A program made the translations under genes and the position numbers. DNA of 13,849 nucleotides. It comes from an uncultured Coriobacteriaceae bacterium. GTDB lineage: Bacteria > Actinomycetota > Coriobacteriia > Coriobacteriales > UMGS124. Shown here piece by piece: positions 7,465-13,849 of this stretch. Every line of letters starts with the position of its first letter. The stretch's first letter is position 1. The stretch lies in the NCBI GenBank assembly GCA_900555105.1, contig USJP01000010.1, positions 1 to 13,849 on the forward strand, in the 5' to 3' direction. The notes below the pieces were generated by a model. The model was not told where the DNA came from. It did no database searches and saw only the letters and a list, made by a program, of their open reading frames with translations.

Positions 7465-9564
7465 ATGGCAACCAGCCCCACCATATCGATCGTCGTACCC
7501 GTCTACAACACCCAAAGGTACCTCCAAGAATGTTTGGACAGCCTTCTGAAGCAGTCGTTGAGCGACATCGAGATCATCTGCATCGACGACGGCTCGACCG
7601 ACGGCTCCCCCGCCATAATTGACGAGGCAGCCAAGGCCGATGCGCGTGTCAAAGCCATCCACCAGGCAAACGCCGGCGTCTCTGCCGCTCGCAACCATGG
7701 CCTTGAGCTTGCCTGCGGCACCTACGTCCTGTTCGTGGACTCCGACGACTTTATTCGCCATGACACGTGCGAGCTGCTCCACAAGATTGCCGAGCGCGAC
7801 ACCGCCGACATCGTCGTGTTTGGCGGCAAGACCTTCCCCATCGGCTTCTGGGCCGACGACTGCTTTGCCAAGCGCGCCACGACCTACACCGGCAACTCCA
7901 TCGACGCATTGCTGGGCGAGGTCGGCAGCAACCCCCTCATGTGCAACAAGCTGTATCGACGCTCCCTGCTCGTCGACAACAGCCTGCGCTTCAACGCAGA
8001 GCTGCGCCTGGGCGAGGACAACGCTTTCCAGTTCTGCACCTTTCCCTGTGCACGCGTCGTCAGCTTCACGCCCGAGACGCTTTACTTCTACCGCAACCAC
8101 AAAGACTCTGCCGTCATGGCCGATGATTGTGACAGCAGGCTCCTTGAGCACATCAAGGTCGTCAACTACGTCCTGGACACGTGGCGCGAGCGCTCGTACT
8201 TTGTCGGCCACGAGCAGGCAATGCTCAACTGGGCCATCGACTTTTTGTATCGCGACGCTCGTAACGCCCGCCTCGAGACGCGCAAGCAGCTCGCAGACGC
8301 CTTCGGAGGCTTGATAGAGCGCTGCTTCACCGAGGCTGTCCGAGCCGACATCCCCCAGGTTCGCAAGGACCAGCTCGCGTTCATCCTCGAGTCCAAGGCG
8401 CAGCCCGTCGAGCAACCTGTGGTGAGCGTCATCTTCTCCGCACAGCCCGGCATGGCTTTCGACGAGGATTCGTTTCACTCTCTCGAGGTGCAAGACGAGC
8501 AGCACTTCGAAATTCTCTACGTCGCTTCCGACGATGCGCCCGACTTCAAGGCAATGCTGCGCGATGACCGCTGCCGAACCTTTGCAACCATGTCCGAGGC
8601 TGTTGCCGCAGCTCGCGCCGCCTGGGTCATCTTCCCGGGAAGCATCTGCGAATACGAGCCCACGTCCTTCCGCCAGCTTTTGGTTGCTGCGTCAAACTAC
8701 GAGGCATGGGCTGCCCAGAAGAAAGCGGAGATGCCGAGCGCGAGTTCGATTGCCGGCCACGCCGACGTCGTGACCTTCACCGATGCCGACGGTTCGCTCG
8801 AGCACTCCGACGTCTTCCGGTATCTGCACATCGACGCCTCCACAGTCCTCGACAACCGCCAGACGTTCTCCGCCGCGGAATTGGGAGATGGCGTCTTCCA
8901 CTTCGCCTCGGCCGCGCCCTACAACAAGTTCCTTGCAACCGACCTCGTCAAGGCATGCGCCGAGCGTAACCCCGAGGCATGCCGCGACGTCTCCGTGTTT
9001 GCCATGAAATGCCTTGCCAGCGCACAGGCGATCCTGCCTACCCAGATTCCCCTGCTGACGCTTCGCAAGCCACATTTCCAGACGCCCCACGGCATCGAGG
9101 ACTTTGTCGCATCCTGCATCGCAGCGGCCGAAGAAGCCGGTCTGGAGGATGCGCGCGCGCACTCTCTGCGCTCGGCAATCGCAGCCGCCCTCTGCTCGCT
9201 GGCAGACGCGATGCGAAACCCCGCAGACGCCGCCGAGCTCTTCTGCGTCACGCGCAAGGCCCTTGACAAGTGGCCTGATGTGGTCGACGAGGCGCTGCTT
9301 CCGGCTCAAAACCTCGAGTCGCTCCGCCTGCTTCTCGAGGCCGAATCCAGCGAGGCCTATCTCATCACGCACTCCTATGCGCTTCTTCATCGCATGGGCA
9401 TGGCGAACGGCCGCAACCTGAAGCAGGTCGGCGAGTTTGCCACACAGGCCGAACTTCTGCGTCAGGAAATGAACCGCTTCTATAGCTCGGTGACATACAA
9501 GGCAGGCAGGATCGTCACGGCCCTGCCGCGCAAGCTCATCAACCTCATTCGTCGGAAAGGCTAA
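7465..9564 (+). CDS. Large glycosyltransferase: active GT-A domain plus degenerate second GT-A domain
   Basis: 699 residues. First half: a canonical family 2 domain with ISIVVPVYNTQRYL (7-20), DDGSTD (41-46), DSDD (92-95), CNKLYRRSLL (160-169) and LGEDNAF (182-188), then a helical module to ~310. The second half (~318-620) repeats the same order in eroded form: VVSVIFSAQPG (319-329) for the first strand, YVASDDAPDF (352-361) where DDGSTD should be, FPGS (390-393) in place of DxDD, PYNKFLATDLV (485-495) aligned with the NKLYRRSLL block, and RDVSVFAMK (507-515) in place of the Glu-Asp base. A helical module follows again. The C-terminus ends SSVTYKAGRIVTALPRK plus a basic stretch, similar to the pyruvyltransferase tail. 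The second domain is probably non-catalytic (structural or acceptor-binding). The 3' end carries the SD of the next gene. Confidence 0.9.
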   Translation: MATSPTISIVVPVYNTQRYLQECLDSLLKQSLSDIEIICIDDGSTDGSPAIIDEAAKADARVKAIHQANAGVSAARNHGLELACGTYVLFVDSDDFIRHDTCELLHKIAERDTADIVVFGGKTFPIGFWADDCFAKRATTYTGNSIDALLGEVGSNPLMCNKLYRRSLLVDNSLRFNAELRLGEDNAFQFCTFPCARVVSFTPETLYFYRNHKDSAVMADDCDSRLLEHIKVVNYVLDTWRERSYFVGHEQAMLNWAIDFLYRDARNARLETRKQLADAFGGLIERCFTEAVRADIPQVRKDQLAFILESKAQPVEQPVVSVIFSAQPGMAFDEDSFHSLEVQDEQHFEILYVASDDAPDFKAMLRDDRCRTFATMSEAVAAARAAWVIFPGSICEYEPTSFRQLLVAASNYEAWAAQKKAEMPSASSIAGHADVVTFTDADGSLEHSDVFRYLHIDASTVLDNRQTFSAAELGDGVFHFASAAPYNKFLATDLVKACAERNPEACRDVSVFAMKCLASAQAILPTQIPLLTLRKPHFQTPHGIEDFVASCIAAAEEAGLEDARAHSLRSAIAAALCSLADAMRNPADAAELFCVTRKALDKWPDVVDEALLPAQNLESLRLLLEAESSEAYLITHSYALLHRMGMANGRNLKQVGEFATQAELLRQEMNRFYSSVTYKAGRIVTALPRKLINLIRRKG
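9554..9560 (+). promoter_or_regulatory. Intragenic ribosome binding site for the third glycosyltransferase
   Basis: GGAAAGG lies within the last codons of the preceding gene, 6 nt before ATG 9567. With a 2-nt intergenic gap this indicates translational coupling. Confidence 0.6.
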
Positions 9565-9566
9565 AC

Positions 9567-10556
9567 ATGCTCTTCTCCAATGCAAATAAGGCCCCCAAGG
9601 TCTCAATTCTCGTACCCATCTACAACACGTCGAAGTACCTGCCCGAATGCCTTGACAGCCTGCTCGGCCAGACGCTCAAGGACATCGAGATCGTCTGCAT
9701 CAACGACGGCTCGACCGACAATTCGCCCGACATCATCCGCGAGTATCAAAAACGCGACAGCCGCGTCAAGCTTGTGGACAAGGCGAACTCCGGCTACGGC
9801 GACTCGATGAACAAGGGCATCAAGCATGCGACGGGCGAGTACATCGGCATCTGCGAGTCTGACGACTTCGCCTCCCCCGACATGTTCGAGACGCTGTGGC
9901 GCTACGCCCATCGCCATCGTCTTGACGTCGTGAAGTGCAACTACTTCGAGCATGACGCCTCTGGCGACCGCGAGATACACGTCTACGACGGCTATAAGTA
10001 CAAGCACGTGTTCGACCCCGCAAAGGAGCAGAGCGTTCTCGCCGAGATCCCGATCATTTGGTCGGCACTGTACCGCCGCCAGTTCATCATCGACAACGGC
10101 ATCGCCTTCAACACGACCCCCGGCGCCTCCTATCAGGACACGTCCTTTGTGCAACAGTGCTGGATGGCCGCTCGCCGCGCAGCGCTTCTGCCGTACTTCG
10201 GCCTGCACTACCGCGTCGACAACACCGCCTCCTCTTGCAAGTCGTCCACCAAGATCTACGAGGTCTGCGGCGAGTACGAGCTGAGCGAGAAGTTCATGGC
10301 GCGCGACCCTGAGCGCCAGAAGGCCTTCGCCCCCATGCTCAACTACCTCAAGTTTGGCACCTATCGCTGGAACTTCAACCGCATTGCCGAAGAGCACCGC
10401 AGGGCATTCGCCCAGCGTTGGGCCGACGAGTACAAGCGCGCCGAGCAAGCGGGCACCCTCGACAAGAACTACTTCCCGCCTGAGAACTGGGAGCGCATGG
10501 AGCTGCTCATGAACGACCTCGACGCCTTCATGGAGAAGTACGGCCAGGAGCTCTAA
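9567..10556 (+). CDS. Family 2 (GT-A) glycosyltransferase, NSGYGDSMN type
   Basis: 329 residues. KVSILVPIYNTSKYLPECLD (11-30), NDGSTD (46-51, Asn replacing the first Asp) and ESDD (97-100, Glu replacing the first Asp of DxD) mark a GT-A nucleotide-sugar transferase. NSGYGDSMNKGIKHATGEYIG (74 onward) belongs to a subgroup often found in wall-glycan and capsule clusters. At the base position the motif is SYQDTSF (188-194): Gln-Asp rather than the Glu-Asp of its two neighbours. It lacks the coiled coil and basic tail of the other two enzymes. Start ATG 9567 is firm because of the SD and the 2-nt gap after the preceding gene; the gene ends 29 nt before a strong terminator, so it is the last of the transcription unit. 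Specific sugar unknown. Confidence 0.93.
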   Translation: MLFSNANKAPKVSILVPIYNTSKYLPECLDSLLGQTLKDIEIVCINDGSTDNSPDIIREYQKRDSRVKLVDKANSGYGDSMNKGIKHATGEYIGICESDDFASPDMFETLWRYAHRHRLDVVKCNYFEHDASGDREIHVYDGYKYKHVFDPAKEQSVLAEIPIIWSALYRRQFIIDNGIAFNTTPGASYQDTSFVQQCWMAARRAALLPYFGLHYRVDNTASSCKSSTKIYEVCGEYELSEKFMARDPERQKAFAPMLNYLKFGTYRWNFNRIAEEHRRAFAQRWADEYKRAEQAGTLDKNYFPPENWERMELLMNDLDAFMEKYGQEL

Positions 10557-10585
10557 ACGCGTGTCAAACGCTTCTTTCGAACAAA

Positions 10586-10617
10586 GGGCGTGCTGCTTTT
10601 GACAGCGCGCCCTTTTT
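10586..10617 (+). terminator. Rho-independent terminator of the glycosyltransferase unit
   Basis: Stem GGGCGTGCTG (10586-10595) pairs with CAGCGCGCCC (10603-10612) through 10 pairs including one G-U, with a 7-nt loop, then five Ts. It lies 29 nt after the stop of the third glycosyltransferase and is the first part of repeat copy 1. Confidence 0.85.
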
Positions 10618-10708
10618 CGTGCCCCAGCAGCCCAAACTGATATCCCTTACCGCTCACCCGCGTCAAGCATGGGCACGCTGCACTTGATAGCCGCGCTTTT
10701 TTGTAGCC

Positions 10709-10739
10709 GAGCGGCTCAAACTGATTTCCTTCGCCGCTC
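10709..10739 (+). repeat. Second hairpin of repeat copy 2
   Basis: GAGCGGC (10709-10715) pairs perfectly with GCCGCTC (10733-10739) around a 17-nt loop carrying the conserved CAAACTGAT core. Confidence 0.55.
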
Positions 10740-10754
10740 ACCTAAGCTAAGCAT

Positions 10755-10786
10755 GGGCGCGCTGCATTTGGCGGCGCGCCCTTTTT
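10755..10786 (+). terminator. Second intrinsic terminator (repeat copy 3)
   Basis: GGGCGCGCTGC (10755-10765) pairs with GCGGCGCGCCC (10771-10781), 11 pairs with one G-U and a 5-nt loop, followed by five Ts (10782-10786). It would act as a backup stop ahead of the MFS gene. The equivalent stem in copy 2 (10671-10702) is broken by mismatches though its six-T run is kept. Confidence 0.75.
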
Positions 10787-10793
10787 ATCATGT

Positions 10794-10828
10794 CCCAGCG
10801 GCCCAAACTGATATCCCTTGCCGCTGGG
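10794..10828 (+). repeat. Second hairpin of repeat copy 3
   Basis: CCCAGCGGC (10794-10802) and GCCGCTGGG (10820-10828) form a perfect 9-bp stem around a 17-nt loop with the same core as copy 2. There is no T-tract after it, so it is not a terminator. Confidence 0.6.
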
Positions 10829-10871
10829 CGGCTCCTCAGCAGAAGGCCTGGGAAGATGTCGTGCTCCGTTC

Positions 10872-10897
10872 TATAATCGCAGCGTTTGACACAAACG
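10872..10897 (+). promoter_or_regulatory. Promoter and possible operator for the MFS gene
   Basis: A perfect -10 box TATAAT (10872-10877) without a good -35. The expected start of transcription falls on a perfect 6-3-6 inverted repeat, CGTTTGacaCAAACG (10883-10897), a plausible repressor site. The leader would be about 40 nt. Confidence 0.5.
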
Positions 10898-10923
10898 GCG
10901 ACACAGCGGCATGGGAAGGCGGC

Positions 10924-12165
10924 ATGGACACCACGCAAGGACGGCAGAAGGCCGACACTAAGACCCAACAAGCTGGTCGTACAATCTTGATTCTGACGCT
11001 GTGCAGTTTCGCCTTGGGCTGTTCGCAACAGTTCATCATGGGCATTCCCAGTGTCATCGCCGCCTCATGCGACACCACGCTTGCCCATGTCGGCCAGCTC
11101 ATGACAGCATTCTCCGTTGCCAGCGCCCTGGGAGCCCCGGTCCTCCTTGCGCGGATGTCTCGCGTCACCCAACGAAATCAGCTCATTGTGGGACTCATCC
11201 TCCTGGCAGCAGGCATGGCCGTCATGGCAAGTACCTCAAACTACGTCATACTCATTGCCACACGCGTCGTCATGGGCTTGGGAAGCGGCCTTTACTGCGC
11301 CTGCGCTATGGCGCTGGCTTCCAGGCTCGCTCCTCCCGGCAAACAAGCAAGCGCCCTGGCAAACATGGGCTTAGGGTCGAGCGCAGCACAAATTATCGCC
11401 ATGCCGCTTGCGCAGCGCATATGCATATATATAGATTGGCATATCCTTTACGCCTTTCTTGCGGCATATGTCCTTGTAAGCTGCTTCCTTGTTGCACAGC
11501 GCATTCCCTCCAACCTTGAGGAAATTGAACATGATGGGTCACTGCGGGCCCGCTTCGCCCCACTGCACAACCCACTTATCCTGCGCGCGCTCATTGTCAT
11601 GGTGCTGCTTAACGTAGGCTACTCAAGCTACTACACCTATGTGACGCCCTTCTTGGAGAACGTCTTTGGGCAAGGTTCGTCAACGGTCAGCCTGGTCCTT
11701 CTTGTCAGCGCCTTCATGAGCGCCGTGGGCATCAAGGCGGGAGGCTCCCTCACTGACCGCAAGGGATTCCAGCTTACCTGCCGGGTCGTCCTCATCATGC
11801 AGATGGTCACACTTGCTGGTCTGTCGCTCCTGCATTCCAACCCGGTGGGCATCTGGGTCTTCATGTGCCTGTGGGTCATGGCCGACTGGGGCTTCAACCC
11901 CTCGCAAAACCTGCTTATCACCAAGCTAGCGGGGAAGGACGCACCCATGGCCCTAGCGCTGTCAGGATCTGCCCTGCAGCTCGGCAACGCCATCGGTTCG
12001 GCTTTGGGCGGCGCTTTCATCACCGTTGCACCCATTTGGGCGCTCCCACTTCTGTCGAGCGGCTACATCGTCGCGACATTCATCCTCGAGGTAGGCCTTC
12101 TCAGGCAGCTGCCGAAAAAGGGACGAAACGCCTCGGAACAACCCCGCGAACACGAAACCAAGTAG
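10924..12165 (+). CDS. Major facilitator superfamily transporter (drug/sugar efflux-like)
   Basis: 413 residues with about twelve hydrophobic helices, standard for MFS. The first helix begins at ~20 (TILILTLCSFALG). The loop after helix 2 reads LLARMSRVTQRNQL in place of the usual G-x-L-a-D-r-x-G-r-k, and the central-loop counterpart is GGSLTDRKG. RVVMGLGSGLYCACAMALAS resembles the helix 4-5 antiporter-type segment of DHA1/AraJ-PbuE-like exporters. Substrate unknown. Start: the frame is open back to 10669, but that part is the 85-bp repeat, lies partly upstream of the -10 box and has no SD; ATG 10924 follows GGGAAGG (10913-10919) by 4 nt. It lies 122 nt upstream of glpK on the same strand, but a link to glycerol metabolism is not shown. 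Confidence 0.9.
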   Translation: MDTTQGRQKADTKTQQAGRTILILTLCSFALGCSQQFIMGIPSVIAASCDTTLAHVGQLMTAFSVASALGAPVLLARMSRVTQRNQLIVGLILLAAGMAVMASTSNYVILIATRVVMGLGSGLYCACAMALASRLAPPGKQASALANMGLGSSAAQIIAMPLAQRICIYIDWHILYAFLAAYVLVSCFLVAQRIPSNLEEIEHDGSLRARFAPLHNPLILRALIVMVLLNVGYSSYYTYVTPFLENVFGQGSSTVSLVLLVSAFMSAVGIKAGGSLTDRKGFQLTCRVVLIMQMVTLAGLSLLHSNPVGIWVFMCLWVMADWGFNPSQNLLITKLAGKDAPMALALSGSALQLGNAIGSALGGAFITVAPIWALPLLSSGYIVATFILEVGLLRQLPKKGRNASEQPREHETK

Positions 12166-12274
12166 CACCACTCAGTACATGCCCAAACCGTGTTGTAGGC
12201 AATCGCTTTCAATAGCTCAAGGCAAGAGAGCCATGGCGGCATCCAGATAGGCACACAAGAACGACCCACACCAC

Positions 12275-12283
12275 AGGAGGAGG
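12275..12283 (+). promoter_or_regulatory. Very strong ribosome binding site of glpK
   Basis: AGGAGGAGG ends 4 nt before ATG 12288, an extended Shine-Dalgarno that suggests high translation. The 122-nt gap before it shows no terminator and no convincing promoter. Confidence 0.7.
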
Positions 12284-12287
12284 TCCC

Positions 12288-13790
12288 ATGCATCAAACGA
12301 CCTGTTCAGATGACACCTACATCCTCGCGCTCGATTCCGGAACGACCTCGGTGCGTTCCATCTTGTTCGATACACACGGCACCCCCGTCGCTCAGGCAAG
12401 TCAGCCCATCACCCAGCATTACCCCCAACCTGGCTGGGTCGAACATGACGCCCGAGAGATACTCGCCAAGCAGGTCTCAACTATCTCCGAGGTTCAGTTT
12501 GCAAGCGGCATCCACTCGGACCGCATCGCAGCTGTTGGCATCACGAACCAACGCGAGACAGTCGTTGTTTGGGACAGACACACTGGCGAGCCCATCTCCA
12601 ATGCCATCGTGTGGCAATGCAGACGAACAGAGCCCATTATTGCAAGCATGCGGGAACGTGGCTTGAGCGATCTCATCGCGCAAAAGACTGGCCTCGTGCT
12701 CGACCCCTACTTCTCGGCAAGCAAAATTGCCTGGATTCTCGACAACGTGCCCGGAGCGCGCGAGCGCGCCGAGGCGGGGCAACTTGCCTGTGGCACCATC
12801 GATTGCTGGCTCATCTGGAACCTCACTGAAGGTGCAGTCCATGCCACTGACCGCACCAACGCGAGCCGCACGATGCTCTTCAACATCCACACCATGGATT
12901 GGGATGACGAGCTTCTCGACCTGTTTACCATTCCGCGCACCATCTTGCCTGAGGTCAAAGAGTCAATGGGCGACTATGGCCAGGTTAGTCAGGATATTAT
13001 GCGCCTGCAGCCGCCCATCCTGGGTGTCGCAGGTGATCAACAAGCGTCTCTATTCGGACATTGCTGCTTTGAGGAAGGCCAGGCCAAGGCAACCTACGGC
13101 ACTGGCTGCTTTATCCTCATGAACACCGGCGCCCATGCCGTGCCCTCAAAGAACGGCCTGGTCACAACCGTTGCCGCAAGCACCAAGGGCGAGTTGCGTT
13201 ATGCCTTGGAAGGATCCGTCTTCAACGCAGGTTCCACCGTCCAATGGCTTCGCGACGAGCTGGGGCTCATTAAAGATGCAAGCGAAACCGAGGAGCTTGC
13301 CCTCAGTGTGCCAGACACCGCTGGAACCTATCTTGTCCCCGCATTCACAGGCCTTGGCGCTCCTTGGTGGGACGCAGAGGCTCGAGGCCTGATTTGCGGT
13401 CTCACACGCGGCTGCACACGCGCACATCTCGCCCGAGCGGCCCTGGAGAGCATCGCCTACCAGGCATACGATGTCCTCGAAGCCATGCGCAACGACTTTC
13501 CCTGTGACATCGAGGAACTGGCGGTGGACGGCGGCGGGTCGCAGAACCGCTTCACGATGGGCTGGCAGGCCGGCCTTCTGCAGCGTCCCGTGGTCAGGCC
13601 CAAAACAGCCGAGGTCACCGCACTAGGAGCCGCCTACCTTGCAGGCCTCAATGCAGGCTACTGGAAAGACCTGGACAGCCTTCGCGTAAACGCCGTTCAG
13701 TCAACCCGCTTCAAGCCCGAGCTAGCCGCAGAGCTCCGCCAGCAAAGCCTCGACGGCTGGTACCGCGCCCTCAACCGCGCAAGGGGCTAA
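12288..13790 (+). CDS. glpK: Glycerol kinase (ATP:glycerol 3-phosphotransferase)
   Basis: 500 residues, full length for GlpK. It phosphorylates cytoplasmic glycerol to sn-glycerol-3-phosphate using ATP, feeding glycolysis and phospholipid or teichoic-acid-type precursors. Diagnostic residues are in place: the phosphate loop DSGTTSVR (16-23), glycerol contacts Arg89-Glu90 in TNQRE, Trp109 in VWQCRR, Tyr141 in DPYFSASK, and Asp250-Gln251 in AGDQQASLFG; GTGCFILMNTG (271-281) and GGGSQNRF complete the FGGY-kinase signatures. No glpF, glpD or glpO is visible in the window. Start ATG 12288 is firm because of the strong SD. Confidence 0.97.
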   Translation: MHQTTCSDDTYILALDSGTTSVRSILFDTHGTPVAQASQPITQHYPQPGWVEHDAREILAKQVSTISEVQFASGIHSDRIAAVGITNQRETVVVWDRHTGEPISNAIVWQCRRTEPIIASMRERGLSDLIAQKTGLVLDPYFSASKIAWILDNVPGARERAEAGQLACGTIDCWLIWNLTEGAVHATDRTNASRTMLFNIHTMDWDDELLDLFTIPRTILPEVKESMGDYGQVSQDIMRLQPPILGVAGDQQASLFGHCCFEEGQAKATYGTGCFILMNTGAHAVPSKNGLVTTVAASTKGELRYALEGSVFNAGSTVQWLRDELGLIKDASETEELALSVPDTAGTYLVPAFTGLGAPWWDAEARGLICGLTRGCTRAHLARAALESIAYQAYDVLEAMRNDFPCDIEELAVDGGGSQNRFTMGWQAGLLQRPVVRPKTAEVTALGAAYLAGLNAGYWKDLDSLRVNAVQSTRFKPELAAELRQQSLDGWYRALNRARG

Positions 13791-13849
13791 AGAAAGCGTC
13801 CGCATAACCAGAAACGCAACTCTCTGTTAGACCACCGTTGACATGAGTT
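13791..13849 (+). other. 3' flank of glpK
   Basis: 59 nt with no hairpin terminator visible. A consensus -35-like TTGACA sits at 13838-13843, but its -10 would lie beyond the window, so it cannot be judged. Confidence 0.3.

Larger units (their letters stand above)
10586..10828 (+). repeat. Three tandem copies of an ~85-bp structured repeat
   Basis: Copies begin at 10586, 10671 and 10755 (85, 84 and ~74 bp). Each starts GGGCryGCTGC, runs through a T-tract, and contains a conserved core CAAACTGATwTCC; copies 1 and 3 share a 19-nt identical block (10630-10648 and 10801-10819). Each unit thus has a terminator-hairpin position and a second hairpin position with the core in its loop. Copies 1 and 3 look about 85% alike by eye; copy 2 is the most diverged. 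Confidence 0.8.
10557..10923. other. 367-bp non-coding region with tandem repeats, terminators and a promoter
   Basis: No credible gene. It contains three ~85-bp tandem repeats (10586-10828), two intrinsic terminators, three positions for a second hairpin, a TATAAT box (10872-10877) and a palindrome (10883-10897). Open frames through it on either strand are translations of the repeat and have no SD. Confidence 0.75.

Noticed and set aside
7435..10448. Long minus-strand open frames opposite the second and third glycosyltransferases (7435-8505, 8692-9606, 9603-10448)
   Set aside because: Val/Ala/Gly-rich mirror frames of well-supported genes; the DDGSTD-coding stretch even yields the same antisense VVDADDLDV peptide in each, showing they are reflections.
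10553..10741. 62-codon minus-strand frame with an internal peptide repeat
   Set aside because: The peptide repeat only mirrors the 84-85-bp DNA repeat; frame is kept by chance between copies 1 and 2, there is no SD, and it runs through a terminator hairpin.
10669..10923. 85-residue N-terminal extension of the MFS transporter
   Set aside because: It encodes repeat DNA, lies largely upstream of the TATAAT box and has no SD; ATG 10924 has one.

Overview
The window looks like chromosomal DNA of a GC-rich Gram-positive. The best guess is an actinobacterium of the Coriobacteriia (Olsenella/Atopobium/Collinsella-like). That guess rests on high GC, an S-layer-homology (SLH) protein of a style common in that group, and strong GGAGG-type ribosome sites. 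It is an inference from style, not a database match. No rRNA, tRNA, transposase, integrase or CRISPR array was seen.

Left part (1-5804) is cell-envelope biology. A minus-strand YdcF/SanA-type DUF218 membrane protein (52-807) is divergent from a plus-strand acyltransferase-3 family integral membrane O-acyltransferase (987-2078). Next come two minus-strand genes: a secreted protein with three SLH repeats plus an InlB/Flg_new-type repeat (2075-3259), and upstream of it an 820-residue protein ending in a CsaB-type polysaccharide pyruvyltransferase domain (3342-5804). In other bacteria CsaB puts ketal-pyruvate on the secondary cell-wall polysaccharide, and SLH domains bind that pyruvylated glycan. 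The two neighbours are therefore probably a ligand-making enzyme and a ligand-binding surface protein.

Middle part (5978-10556), divergent from the pyruvyltransferase, holds three plus-strand GT-A/family-2 glycosyltransferases: one with a long C-terminal coiled coil (5978-7258), a 699-residue protein with one intact and one apparently inactivated GT-A domain (7465-9564), and a compact 329-residue enzyme coupled by a 2-nt gap (9567-10556). With the acyltransferase they could build and decorate the wall glycan recognised by the SLH protein.

Right part: 10557-10923 is non-coding. It holds three tandem ~85-bp repeats, two of them with strong intrinsic terminators, and each with a second hairpin position; a consensus TATAAT box and an operator-like palindrome follow. 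Then come an MFS exporter-like transporter (10924-12165) and glycerol kinase glpK (12288-13790), which look like ordinary metabolic genes.

Most unusual points: the pyruvyltransferase fused to a glycosyltransferase-like N-terminal half, the tandem active/pseudo GT-A protein, a related basic C-terminal tail on three otherwise different enzymes, and the structured 85-bp repeat.
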